From Fidelibacterota bacterium UBA2986 (GTDB taxonomy: Bacteria; Fidelibacterota; Marinisomatia; Marinisomatales; AB-629-J13), in assembly GCA_002346675.1 (NCBI GenBank), contig DEAI01000010.1, positions 96,001 through 140,557 on the forward strand: 44,557 bases of DNA, written 5' to 3'. Every line of letters begins with the position of its first letter. Position 1 is the stretch's first letter. Below, in pieces: positions 26,483 to 34,680 of this stretch. Position numbers and translations under genes: made by a program. The notes beneath the pieces were generated by a model, which worked only from the letters and a program-made list of their open reading frames with translations, was not told the origin of the DNA and searched no databases.

Positions 26483-27491
26483 AAAACGGATTGTTGTCAT
26501 CTGTCCTGGACGTGGATCCTATACAAGGGAAACATCTAGCTATCTGAAAACCTACTGCAAGCCAGCTCAGGAACATATCTCCTGGATGGATGGACAGAGA
26601 AAATCCGCTGGGCTTCCAGCGCTAACTGATCTGGACAGACTACCCTTCAAGGCAAAGATTCATATGGCGGGAGAACATGCCTCTCCTCTGATATACGCCT
26701 GTAGTTTATCAGATTTTCTATCTCTTGATCAAAACAAATTTGAGATTGTGGCCGTTACTGGTAATTCCATGGGCTGGTATATTGCGCTGGCTTTAGGTAG
26801 TGCTTTGTCCTACAAAAATGCCTATCACCTGATCCACACCATGGGCTCCATGATGATAGACGGCATCATAGGCGGACAGATCATTTATCCCATTGTTAGC
26901 GAGAGCTGGCAGGTCGATGAAACAAAAAAAGAAATGGTCCTTAATGAAATTGAAAAAATTGGCGCACATGTATCCATTCATCTTGGAGGATATCTAGTCA
27001 TTGGCGGCGAGCAACCTGCCCTGGAATCGCTTTTAAAAAAATTACCCACTATCGATAAATATCCTTTTCAGCTGCCTTTTCATGCCGCCTTTCATACACC
27101 TCTTATGAATAATATATCTAGAAAAGGGATGGATGCCTTATCAGAATCTCTGTTTCAGAAACCGGCTATACCATTGGTGGATGGTAGGGGACATATTTGG
27201 TCGCCTTTTTCAACAGAGATATCAGAGCTCCATCAATACACACTAGGTTATCAGGTAACTAAAGCCTATGATTTTTCTTCAGCCCTTACCGTAGCTATGA
27301 AAGAATTTTGTCCAGATAAACTGGTTTTGCTGGGTCCAGGTAATACGCTCGGTGGTGCCATTGGACAGATCATGATCAAAAATAGGTGGATGGACGTAGA
27401 TACCAAATCTACATTTTCCACCCATCAGAAATCCGATCCATATCTCATCTCTATGGGTATGAATAGTCAGCGTGAGATCGTTTCGAAATAA
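26475..27491 (+). CDS. FabD-like acyltransferase (malonyl-CoA:ACP transacylase fold)
   Basis: 338 residues. The acyltransferase nucleophile motif is GNSMG (Ser98) where most FabD have GHSxG, and the catalytic His is H207 in FHAAFHTPLM. The ferredoxin-like subdomain (IGGEQPALESLL) and the late LLGPGNTLGG match FabD. The usual Arg that holds the malonyl carboxylate could not be placed, so the acyl group is uncertain. It overlaps the E1 gene by 8 bases and precedes an acyl-CoA dehydrogenase by 45. This is an unusual place for a transacylase and suggests a link between branched-chain acyl-CoA and an acyl carrier or CoA. Confidence 0.8.
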   Translation: MAKKRIVVICPGRGSYTRETSSYLKTYCKPAQEHISWMDGQRKSAGLPALTDLDRLPFKAKIHMAGEHASPLIYACSLSDFLSLDQNKFEIVAVTGNSMGWYIALALGSALSYKNAYHLIHTMGSMMIDGIIGGQIIYPIVSESWQVDETKKEMVLNEIEKIGAHVSIHLGGYLVIGGEQPALESLLKKLPTIDKYPFQLPFHAAFHTPLMNNISRKGMDALSESLFQKPAIPLVDGRGHIWSPFSTEISELHQYTLGYQVTKAYDFSSALTVAMKEFCPDKLVLLGPGNTLGGAIGQIMIKNRWMDVDTKSTFSTHQKSDPYLISMGMNSQREIVSK

Positions 27492-27536
27492 ACCTCAGAG
27501 TACCGTAATTTCTCTCCCAATTTTTAAAGGTAAACT

Positions 27537-28709
27537 ATGAAACAATATGGCCCTGATTATTACAATATAACTGATTTACTTTCGGAAGAAGAGTTACTCA
27601 TACAGCAAACAGCCTATGATTTCGTACAAACGGAATTTATGCCACTTATCAGTGCTCATTATGAAAAAGCCACTTTTCCAATGGAGCTAGTTCCCAAGCT
27701 CGGCGAACTAGGGTTTATGGGCTCATCACTCCCGGAAGAGAGCGGTGGCGCTGGCGTAAGTAATGTGGCCTATGGTTTGATCCTCCATGAACTTGAGCGA
27801 GGTGATTCAGGCCTCCGCTCCTTTGCCAGTGTACAAGGTGCTTTGGTCATGTATCCCATCCACGCCTTTGGCTCTGATGAACAAAGAGCCACATGGCTTC
27901 CGGCTTTGGGCTCCGGCAAAAAAATAGGTTGCTTTGGGCTCACAGAACCAAACTTTGGATCTAATCCCGGGGGAATGTCTACAAAAGCCATAAGAGATGG
28001 CGATGAGTGGATTATCAGCGGCAATAAAATGTGGATTACCAACGGTTCATTGGCTGATGTTGCTCTAGTGTGGGCAAAAGATGAAGAAGGAATCGTCAGA
28101 GGATTTTTATTGGAAAAAGGAATGGAAGGATTTTCCTCACTGGGACAGCACGGAAAATTGAGCCTCCGGGCCTCAGTTACTTCCGAGCTAGTCATGGAGA
28201 ATGTCCGGGTTCCCGATTCGGCACGTCTACCCAATATAGAAGGATTGAAGGGCCCCTTAAGCTGCCTGACTCAAGCACGCTATGGTATTTCTTGGGGTAT
28301 GGTCGGTGCTGCAACAGACTGCTACAATACAGCATTGGATTATTCCAAGGACCGGAAACAATTCTCCAAGCCTATAGCAGGATATCAGCTAACTCAGGCC
28401 AAACTAGCGGATATGCTCACACAAATTACTGAAGCCCAGCTAATGGTTTTTCGACTGGGAAGATTAAAAGATGAAGGAACCATGACCTTTCAACAGGTGT
28501 CCATGGCAAAGAGAAATAACTGTGCTATGGCACGGGATATCGCCAAAATATCTAGAGAAATATTAGGGGCAAACGGTATTACGGAGGACTATTCACCCAT
28601 TCGCCACATGGCCAATATTGAATCGGTATATACTTACGAAGGCACACACGAGATGCACACACTGATTTTAGGACAGGATGTGACAGGTATAGCCGCTTAC
28701 GATTCGTAG
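27537..28709 (+). CDS. Acyl-CoA dehydrogenase, glutaryl-CoA dehydrogenase-like
   Basis: 390 residues. The C-terminal block is very close to GcdH: GANGITEDYSPIRH, then ESVYTYEGTHEMH with the catalytic base near Glu368, and ILGQDVTGI. The middle holds GCFGLTEPNFGSNPGGM and MWITNGSLADVALVW. GcdH oxidises and decarboxylates glutaryl-CoA to crotonyl-CoA in lysine and tryptophan breakdown, passing electrons to ETF. Whether this one decarboxylates cannot be decided from motifs alone. It is the last gene before a strong terminator. Confidence 0.88.
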   Translation: MKQYGPDYYNITDLLSEEELLIQQTAYDFVQTEFMPLISAHYEKATFPMELVPKLGELGFMGSSLPEESGGAGVSNVAYGLILHELERGDSGLRSFASVQGALVMYPIHAFGSDEQRATWLPALGSGKKIGCFGLTEPNFGSNPGGMSTKAIRDGDEWIISGNKMWITNGSLADVALVWAKDEEGIVRGFLLEKGMEGFSSLGQHGKLSLRASVTSELVMENVRVPDSARLPNIEGLKGPLSCLTQARYGISWGMVGAATDCYNTALDYSKDRKQFSKPIAGYQLTQAKLADMLTQITEAQLMVFRLGRLKDEGTMTFQQVSMAKRNNCAMARDIAKISREILGANGITEDYSPIRHMANIESVYTYEGTHEMHTLILGQDVTGIAAYDS

Positions 28710-28729
28710 AAAATAATTCAACCTTAGAC

Positions 28730-28760
28730 AAAAACGCCCCACAAATTGTGAGGCGTTTTT
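28730..28760 (+). terminator. Rho-independent terminator of the BCKDH operon
   Basis: AAAAACGCC and GGCGTTTTT pair perfectly, extended by CAC/GTG across single mismatched bases, around an AAATT loop. The stem ends in a T run. It lies 21 bases after the acyl-CoA dehydrogenase stop. The symmetric A/T ends could let it work from both sides. Confidence 0.85.
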
Positions 28761-28975
28761 GATACAATATAGCCAACTATTGATTAAACAGATCTCTAAA
28801 CTAATCCCAATTTATTATTTCGGTTAATGTAGGCATACCCAGAGATATGTCTTCGGGGATATTTCTCACTGACTCTCCCTATGACTTACTACTGTACATA
28901 TAAACATACCTGCAGATACGAAACAAAAGTACGAGATTCATAATTTCATCTCTTTTATAGAAAGAATAAATATGG

Positions 28976-29608
28976 TTATTTCATATGTGTGACCCTGCTG
29001 GGTCCTTCAAGAACACTAAATCCTTTATCAGAAAGATTACTAAAATTGGGATTGTTGGTCAGTGCACCTGCATAGAGTTCACCGTTACGGTAGGCTTCAC
29101 AGGCTTCCTGAGTTTCCCAGTAATAGACACCGCCATAAGTATTATTTGCATTATCAGATAGCCACACCTTTGATATAAGTCCGGGAAGAGCAGCAAAATT
29201 TGGTGCCACCTCATCTCCCACACCCATAAAATCATCATGGGTGATTCCTTGCAGGTTGAAGTTGATTATTTGAATATAGGCTGGACTTCCGTCCTTCAAG
29301 TCTCCGGTTACAGAAGTAGGGCCTTGCAAAACGTCAAATCCCTTATCAGATAAATTGGAGAAACTCGGATTATTGGCTAGTGCACCTGCATAGAGTTCGC
29401 CGCTTCTATACGCATCCAGATTATCTTGCCCCCTCCATGAATAAACACCGCCATAAGTATTATTTGCATTATCAGATAGCCATATCTTTTTGATAAGACC
29501 CGGAAGAGGAGCAAAATTTGGTGCCACTTCATTTGCCACACCCATAAAATCATCGTGGGTGATTCCTTCAAGATTAAAGTTTACTACTTGGATTGTATTT
29601 AGACTCAT
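28976..29608 (-). CDS. Tandem-duplicated YdhR-like (dimeric alpha-beta barrel) protein
   Basis: 210 residues in two near-identical halves (about 7-98 and 113-204) that agree at 72 of 92 aligned positions by my count. Each half has NFNL-GITHDDFMGV, then VAPNFA-LPGLI and TYGGVY-W, the pattern of the YdhR/antibiotic-biosynthesis-monooxygenase fold. Single-domain YdhR proteins form dimers, so this one may fold as a dimer on one chain. A 38-base stretch is identical in both halves. A strong AAGGAG precedes the ATG and a good promoter lies upstream, so it may be highly expressed. No signal peptide. The reaction is unknown. Confidence 0.75.
   Translation of the reverse strand: MSLNTIQVVNFNLEGITHDDFMGVANEVAPNFAPLPGLIKKIWLSDNANNTYGGVYSWRGQDNLDAYRSGELYAGALANNPSFSNLSDKGFDVLQGPTSVTGDLKDGSPAYIQIINFNLQGITHDDFMGVGDEVAPNFAALPGLISKVWLSDNANNTYGGVYYWETQEACEAYRNGELYAGALTNNPNFSNLSDKGFSVLEGPSRVTHMK
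29127..29482. repeat. 38-bp perfect direct repeat within the duplicated gene
   Basis: Positions 29127-29164 and 29445-29482 are identical, spaced by 318 bases (106 codons). They encode the same segment of each half of the YdhR-like protein and point to a recent tandem duplication or gene conversion. Confidence 0.9.
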
Positions 29609-29654
29609 TTTGAGCTTCTCCTTTTAATTAATTTATTACTAGCTGGAATAACTT

Positions 29655-29683
29655 AATATAGTTAAAGTATAAATAGATTTCAA
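29655..29683 (-). promoter_or_regulatory. Sigma-70-like promoter of the YdhR-like gene
   Basis: On the minus strand, TTGAAA (29678-29683) and TATATT (29655-29660) are separated by exactly 17 bases; each matches the consensus at five of six positions. Transcription would start near 29648, about 40 bases before the ATG, with AAGGAG in between. Confidence 0.55.
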
Positions 29684-29832
29684 TAATGGATAATTTCTTT
29701 ATATATTATTATGGATGATTATTTATTATAGAGACTTAGTAATCAAACTTCATTATTTGAGAAATTGATGGATATAAAAATAAATATGATAAAAATAATT
29801 AATCTGTGTCCTACCAATTTATCTGCTTTTTA

Positions 29833-30786
29833 ATGAAGCGAAGAGATTTTTTTAAAACAAGTGCTATCGGTATAACCGCACCATCAATACTCATGAGCAG
29901 TGAATATATGAAGCCCAATTTAAATGACCCAATCATACTTTCGACATGGGAGCACGGGCTACCTGCAAATGAATCAGCATGGAAAATTCTTCAAAATGGG
30001 GGATCAGCTATGGATGCAGCTGAAGCGGGAGCTATGGTACCGGAAGCTGATCCAGAGATCACGTCAGTTGGATTTGGGGGATTACCAGATGAGAAGGGAA
30101 ATGTCACACTGGACGCTTGTGTAATGGATTCTTACGGAAATGCTGGATCCGTGGCATTTTTACAAAATATAAAACATCCCGTTTCGGTTGCTCGAAAAGT
30201 AATGGAAGAATCCAAACACGTAATGCTGGTAGGTGAAGGAGCGCGGCAGTTTGCAATTTCAAATGGATTTGAAGAGATGAACCTTCTCACTGATGAATCT
30301 AGAAAAGCATGGAAAAAATGGAACCAGGAAAAACGAGACATGACACCTCATGAAACTCACGACACAATTTCAGTGTTGGTTCAAGATAAGAATGGTGACC
30401 TTGCCGGTGCATGCACCACCAGCGGCTGGGCCTATAAACTCCATGGCAGAGTAGGAGACAGCCCTATCATCGGTGCTGGACTGTTTGTGGATAACGAGAT
30501 AGGATGTGCAGCAGCAACAGGACTGGGTGAAGAAGTCATCAAAACTACAGGAAGTTTTTTGGTGGTAGAGCTAATGCGTCAAGGATATGATCCAACCTCA
30601 GCTTGCAGAGAAGCCCTGAACCGTGTTATCGCAGCCCACAAAGGGAATCCCGATTTTCAGATTGCCTATATCGCAATTAGGAAGGATGGAGAGATTGGAT
30701 CAGCTTGTATCAAATGGAGCTTTGAATATGCACTAGCTCGAGCAGGGGAAAATAAACTCCATAAGATCAAAGGACTGACAAAATAA
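29833..30786 (+). CDS. N4-(beta-N-acetylglucosaminyl)-L-asparaginase (glycosylasparaginase), Tat-exported
   Basis: About 317 residues from the ATG at 29833. This start gives a twin-arginine signal (KRRDFFK) followed by a hydrophobic stretch; an in-frame GTG at 29806 would add only nine residues. The Ntn-hydrolase family marks are NGGSAMDAAEAG, VGFGGLPDEKG and the self-cleavage/nucleophile site HDTIS, whose Thr becomes the new N-terminus. The GRVGDSPIIGAGLFVD block follows. The enzyme removes the sugar from GlcNAc-Asn, or cleaves isoaspartyl or beta-aspartyl bonds. It works outside the cytoplasm, probably on scavenged glycoprotein or muropeptide debris. It stands alone. Confidence 0.85.
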   Translation: MKRRDFFKTSAIGITAPSILMSSEYMKPNLNDPIILSTWEHGLPANESAWKILQNGGSAMDAAEAGAMVPEADPEITSVGFGGLPDEKGNVTLDACVMDSYGNAGSVAFLQNIKHPVSVARKVMEESKHVMLVGEGARQFAISNGFEEMNLLTDESRKAWKKWNQEKRDMTPHETHDTISVLVQDKNGDLAGACTTSGWAYKLHGRVGDSPIIGAGLFVDNEIGCAAATGLGEEVIKTTGSFLVVELMRQGYDPTSACREALNRVIAAHKGNPDFQIAYIAIRKDGEIGSACIKWSFEYALARAGENKLHKIKGLTK

Positions 30787-30836
30787 AGTTTTTTCCTATT
30801 ATTTTATGGGTTATTGAGATAGCTGATTTTTTGAAA

Positions 30837-31115
30837 TTATTTTAGCAAATTAGATTCAAAAAATTTCATTAGGTCTCCTAAAGCTAAGGTTCCCCATATA
30901 AAGATAGATCCAAAAAAGATCTTTACAGACTTTGGAAAAGGAATCCCCAATCTCTATTCAATGAATTCACCGGAAATTGGAAAATATATTAAAGCTATAG
31001 CACCATAAAGCAAGCCATGGATTATATGAAAATAAATCATATTCAAAACTCCCAAGACTAAAAAAATAAAACTGAAAAAAATATCAGATAATTTCCATTT
31101 ATTCCAATCACTCAT
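30837..31115 (-). pseudogene. Small membrane-protein gene interrupted by one in-frame TAG
   Basis: The ATG at 31115 lies inside the end of the PhoD-like gene (GATGAGTGA), a coupled overlap. It opens a frame of 53 residues with two hydrophobic segments (IFFSFIFLVLGVLNMIYF, then LLYGAIALIYFP). TAG at 30954-30956 stops it, but the same frame continues for another 38 protein-like codons, including KSVKIFFGSIFIWGTLALG, to TAA at 30837. The full reading would be 91 residues with a third hydrophobic segment. A nonsense mutation, a sequencing error or a genuine short 53-residue product all remain possible. I recognise no family. Confidence 0.55.
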
Positions 31116-32163
31116 CAAATTGGAGCTCACTTAAGCTAAGAGTATGGTCAATTCTTTTATTTTTGTTAATGTCCCAGGTTTCCATTTTTATTGTTGTATT
31201 TTGGGCATCCCAGATTAGCGTGATTAATCCAAAATGATTATCCATTATCGGACCTTCTATTCTATTTTTATTGGGTGTTGCAAAGTACCATGTAGATGAA
31301 AGCCCACTTGCAGTAAAATCAAAGATGGGATAAAAATTAGTTTCCAATTTGGATATTTCAGAATAATGAACGTCTCCTGAAATAAATATCACACCATTAG
31401 CTTTGCTAGATTTGATCAAATTAATCATTTTCTTTTGCTCATGAGGAAAGTTTGCCCATGCCTCATATCCGTTCCATTCAATTCCAAATTGAGTGCCTGT
31501 GCAAACAATTCTAACATCTGCTTTTTTTTTAAATTCCTTTTCTAACCAATCCCACTGTTCCTCTCCCAAAAGTGTAGGCGATTGGTCTGTATGTGGAGCA
31601 TAATCTTTGCGATAATAACTGTATCTCCCCTCATGATCAAATTCACCATTGTATGGTTTTAAATCATCCCTGAATGTTCGTCCATCCAACAGGATAATTT
31701 GAAGTTTGTGGTCGCCGTAATTTTGTATAAAAGAATGGTAAATCCCCTCGTGTACCCTGCGGGATGAGGACATTGGTTCATCAAAAAAATCAAGAAATAT
31801 TTCTTTTGATTCCTCTTTGAATGGATAATATTTTCCAATATCATTCCAGCCATAATCGTGGTCATCCCATACCGCATAAATGGGGACATATTTTTTCATG
31901 TTTTGATATGATTTTTTGTTTTCTAACCGCTCATACTTAGCTCTTAGTGTATCCATGTTTTGTGTGTCGCCATAAATATTATCCCCCAAAAAAATAAACA
32001 TGTTTGGGCTGTGGTCAACTACATGATTAAAAATTGGGATAGGATGTTTTTCCCAGCCACATGAACCAAAAGCAATTTTTGTAACCGAGATCGATTTTGA
32101 GTTATCAACTCTACTACAAGATAATAGAAACAAAAATAGGATTATAAAAAATCTTCTATACAT
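31108..32163 (-). CDS. PhoD-like alkaline phosphatase/phosphodiesterase, lipoprotein
   Basis: About 351 residues from the ATG at 32163, chosen because it begins the lipoprotein signal MYRRFF...LFLLSC; a longer reading adds only five residues. Metallophosphatase motifs of the PhoD family are visible: AFGSCGW, FIFLGDNIYGD, VWDDHDYGWND and SGDVHYSE. PhoD enzymes hydrolyse phosphate mono- or diesters with Ca2+ and Fe3+ and are often induced by phosphate shortage. No Pho box was identified. The gene is translationally coupled to the interrupted membrane gene behind it. The substrate is unknown; some members act on teichoic-acid-like polymers. Confidence 0.85.
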   Translation of the reverse strand: MYRRFFIILFLFLLSCSRVDNSKSISVTKIAFGSCGWEKHPIPIFNHVVDHSPNMFIFLGDNIYGDTQNMDTLRAKYERLENKKSYQNMKKYVPIYAVWDDHDYGWNDIGKYYPFKEESKEIFLDFFDEPMSSSRRVHEGIYHSFIQNYGDHKLQIILLDGRTFRDDLKPYNGEFDHEGRYSYYRKDYAPHTDQSPTLLGEEQWDWLEKEFKKKADVRIVCTGTQFGIEWNGYEAWANFPHEQKKMINLIKSSKANGVIFISGDVHYSEISKLETNFYPIFDFTASGLSSTWYFATPNKNRIEGPIMDNHFGLITLIWDAQNTTIKMETWDINKNKRIDHTLSLSELQFDE

Positions 32164-32220
32164 AGATGAACAGATCAATGTTATTTAAATACTGATATTT
32201 TATCTCTTCCCTCATTAAGT

Positions 32221-32751
32221 TTAATCATTCTCATAATTTTTATTTTCTATCTTATACCAAATGTCATCTTCGGCACCTTCCTCATAAGGTGCTTTTTTAT
32301 CAAAGATCATCCCTGCTTTTTCCATTACTTTTATAGAAGCAATATTTTCAACCATTGCAACTGCAATAATTTTTTCAATATTTAGAACTTCAAAACCATA
32401 TTTTATAATTGCTTTAGATACCTCTGTAGCTATACCTCTCCCCCAAAATTCAGGTAAAAATCTATAGCCCAGATCTATTTCATTAAAATCTGTCAAATAT
32501 TTTAAGCCGGCCCAACCTGTAAATTGATCTGTTGATTTAAGAATTACTGCCCATCTGCCAAAACCATATGTTTTATAGTCATTAAATGTTCTTTCTTTTG
32601 TTCCTTTTATAATTTCAGAAATTGTTTTTACTGGTGACTCACCCGTGTACTTTTGGACAATTGGATTTGAATGTAATTGAAACAAACCTTCGTAGTCATC
32701 TTCAGAAATTTCTCTGATTAGTAATCTGTCTGTTTCTAATATTTTTTTCAT
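32221..32751 (-). CDS. GNAT acetyltransferase (RimJ/RimL type)
   Basis: 176 residues. It begins ETDRLLIREISEDDYEGLF, typical of the Acetyltransf_3 group. The acetyl-CoA loop is FWGRGIATE, followed by VENIASIKVMEKAGM. Such enzymes acetylate the N-terminus of ribosomal proteins or small amines and antibiotics, and the acceptor here is unknown. It is 57 bases from the PhoD-like gene on the same strand and may be co-transcribed with it. Confidence 0.88.
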   Translation of the reverse strand: MKKILETDRLLIREISEDDYEGLFQLHSNPIVQKYTGESPVKTISEIIKGTKERTFNDYKTYGFGRWAVILKSTDQFTGWAGLKYLTDFNEIDLGYRFLPEFWGRGIATEVSKAIIKYGFEVLNIEKIIAVAMVENIASIKVMEKAGMIFDKKAPYEEGAEDDIWYKIENKNYEND

Positions 32752-32853
32752 TCAATTACTTATAACGGTTTGTATATGTTGCATTGCCTTCCCACTAAAC
32801 CCAATATTGCATTTGCTGAGTTTTACATATGTTTATTTCTATATCCAAAATAG

Positions 32854-33414
32854 TTACAATTTTAGTACTTTTATTAATTCGTTTTTGTAACCCCAAATCT
32901 GTCCGTGCTTTGGGTTCCCATCTTTTGTCATTCTATCTACAAAATGTACATTATTTTTATTCTTTATCAATATTCTTTTCGTTTCACTTTTTAGCACCTC
33001 ATATTCATTGTAAAGTCCCCTAGGATGATTTCCCCAGGCAATAATTACATTCCTATTTTTCTTGCAATATTTATTTAAAGTCTGAACATTCTTCTTATCA
33101 ATAATTGTCTTTTTAAATTCTTTTAACCCGCGAGATTCTGTCATATATATTGGTATCAGATTAAGTATTATTATTTCTCCAATTTCATTAAACACAGGAT
33201 ATTTTTTGCGATTTCGGTGAATATAATTACATACGTTAAATACTGTTTTATCAGAAATTATTTCATTTGCTCGACTTGGGTTTTTTAATATTACAGTTAT
33301 CCCGCTTGTTTTGTTTTTAGCAATCTGCAAAGCCAGCCAATAACGTTTTCCGTTTTCACTATCTAATTCAACTTTTGTTACGAATTCAGGATACTTATAT
33401 GTGGGTTTTTTCAT
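32854..33414 (-). CDS. DUF1643 family protein
   Basis: 186 residues. The DUF1643 pattern is visible: ILKNPSRAN with the conserved Asn-Pro-Ser, SDKTVFNVCNYI, IIILNLIPI and VIIAWGNHPRG. The family is soluble and of unknown function, patchily distributed, and often found among accessory genes or on mobile DNA. The protein is Lys- and Asn-rich. It is divergent from the CDF transporter across 99 bases. Function cannot be inferred from neighbours. Confidence 0.8.
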   Translation of the reverse strand: MKKPTYKYPEFVTKVELDSENGKRYWLALQIAKNKTSGITVILKNPSRANEIISDKTVFNVCNYIHRNRKKYPVFNEIGEIIILNLIPIYMTESRGLKEFKKTIIDKKNVQTLNKYCKKNRNVIIAWGNHPRGLYNEYEVLKSETKRILIKNKNNVHFVDRMTKDGNPKHGQIWGYKNELIKVLKL

Positions 33415-33417
33415 CTA

Positions 33418-33445
33418 TTGATTTGGTTAACTGTGTTTTTATAAT
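33418..33445 (+). promoter_or_regulatory. Promoter candidate for the CDF transporter
   Basis: TTGATT (33418-33423) and a perfect TATAAT (33440-33445) are separated by 16 bases, about 70 bases before the transporter ATG. An AAGG near 33506 may be the ribosome site. Confidence 0.45.
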
Positions 33446-33513
33446 ATATAGATATCTAAAATTTAAGTGTGAACATAAGTTTATTTGTAAAACAATCATT
33501 AATTTAAGGCCAC

Positions 33514-34680
33514 ATGTTTAAATCAATTACAGACCGATTCGTTCCAAGAACAAAGGAATCAGCACAAATTTACCGAGCCAGAGTTGGAGTGTTTCAAGGA
33601 TGGATCTCTGTAGGCGTCAATGGTCTTTTATTTATCATAAAAATAATATTAGGATTTATGATTGGTGCAGTGAGTCTAATCGCAGACGCTGTTCACACAT
33701 TTTCGGATGTCGTAACCTCGTCCATTGTTATTTGGGGATTTAAACAAGCAGAAAAACCAGCCGATGTTGAGCATCCTTACGGACACGGAAGAGCTGAGTA
33801 TATTGCTACACTGATCATTGCAATTTTACTCTGTGTAGCCGGTATTGAAATTATCGAATCATCTATCCACAGAATCAAAAACCCAGATTTAGTGAACGTA
33901 AAATGGTGGATGGTAGCTGTGCTAATTTTAACCGTCATTATTAAAGAAATTACCGCAAGGTATGCAGATTATTTATCTTCGATGATCGCTTCTGGAACTC
34001 TTCACGCAGACGCGTGGCACCATCGCTCAGACGCACTATCCAGTCTTTTGGTTGTAGGTGCTCTGGTTTTAGGAATGTTTGGGTATTCTTCAGTTGATGG
34101 CTGGGCAGGTTTGGGAGTTGCAGGGTTTTTACTTTACACCGGCTTTGAGATTGCCAAAGATGCTGTAGATGACTTGATCGGGAAGCCACCAACAACAGAA
34201 GAAGTTGAAAATATCCGCAATATTGTTATGAGTGTCCAGGGAGTTTTGGGAGTTCATGATATTACTGTACATAGTTACGGACATGACAAATTTGTAAGCC
34301 TTCATGCAGAAGTTGATGCAAACGAAACAACCGCAGTAGCTCACGATATATCTGAAGAAGTGGAAGAACGGCTTGTAGATGCTTTAGGAGTCGGGCCCAC
34401 TGTCCACATTGATCCCGTGCATCCTGGTAATCCATTAGTTAAAAAAGTCCAGAATTACTTAAATCAAAACTGGAGTGCTGATAAACGTATAATAGACATT
34501 CACGATATCAGGGTTGTGGAAACCGAAAATCATCATTTAATATTATTTGGAATTAATACAAGAATTGGGATGACTCAATCCAAAATCATTGAATGCTGTA
34601 AAGAACTGAAATTGGATTTAGGGAAAAAATTCTCCGGTTATGAAATCAATATCAAGATATCACCCTTACACCGGTTTTAA
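33514..34680 (+). CDS. Cation diffusion facilitator (Zn2+-type)
   Basis: 388 residues with six membrane helices and a cytoplasmic tail. The metal site has HxxxD in helix 2 (H61-T-F-S-D65) and in helix 5 (H169-H-R-S-D173), the His/Asp pattern of zinc CDF proteins such as ZitB. An EHPYGHGRAEY loop follows helix 2. The C-terminal ferredoxin-like domain (VQGVLGVHDITVHSYG) is followed by an extra segment of about 85 residues that looks like a second such domain (IIDIHDIRVVETENHHLILF). It exports divalent metal against protons. The convergent gene overlaps its stop by 4 bases. Confidence 0.9.
   Translation: MFKSITDRFVPRTKESAQIYRARVGVFQGWISVGVNGLLFIIKIILGFMIGAVSLIADAVHTFSDVVTSSIVIWGFKQAEKPADVEHPYGHGRAEYIATLIIAILLCVAGIEIIESSIHRIKNPDLVNVKWWMVAVLILTVIIKEITARYADYLSSMIASGTLHADAWHHRSDALSSLLVVGALVLGMFGYSSVDGWAGLGVAGFLLYTGFEIAKDAVDDLIGKPPTTEEVENIRNIVMSVQGVLGVHDITVHSYGHDKFVSLHAEVDANETTAVAHDISEEVEERLVDALGVGPTVHIDPVHPGNPLVKKVQNYLNQNWSADKRIIDIHDIRVVETENHHLILFGINTRIGMTQSKIIECCKELKLDLGKKFSGYEINIKISPLHRF

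Noticed and set aside
28761..28975. The gap after the BCKDH operon terminator as a further gene or regulatory RNA.
   Set aside because: No frame of credible composition or stable structure was seen. A GAGAT/ATCTC dyad near 28933 is too short to interpret.
32752..32853. The gap between the GNAT and DUF1643 genes as an integron attC site, since both families occur as cassettes and a TATAACG motif is present.
   Set aside because: The only repeats seen (TTGCATT-GC twice) are direct, not inverted. No matching core site at the other end and no integrase were found.
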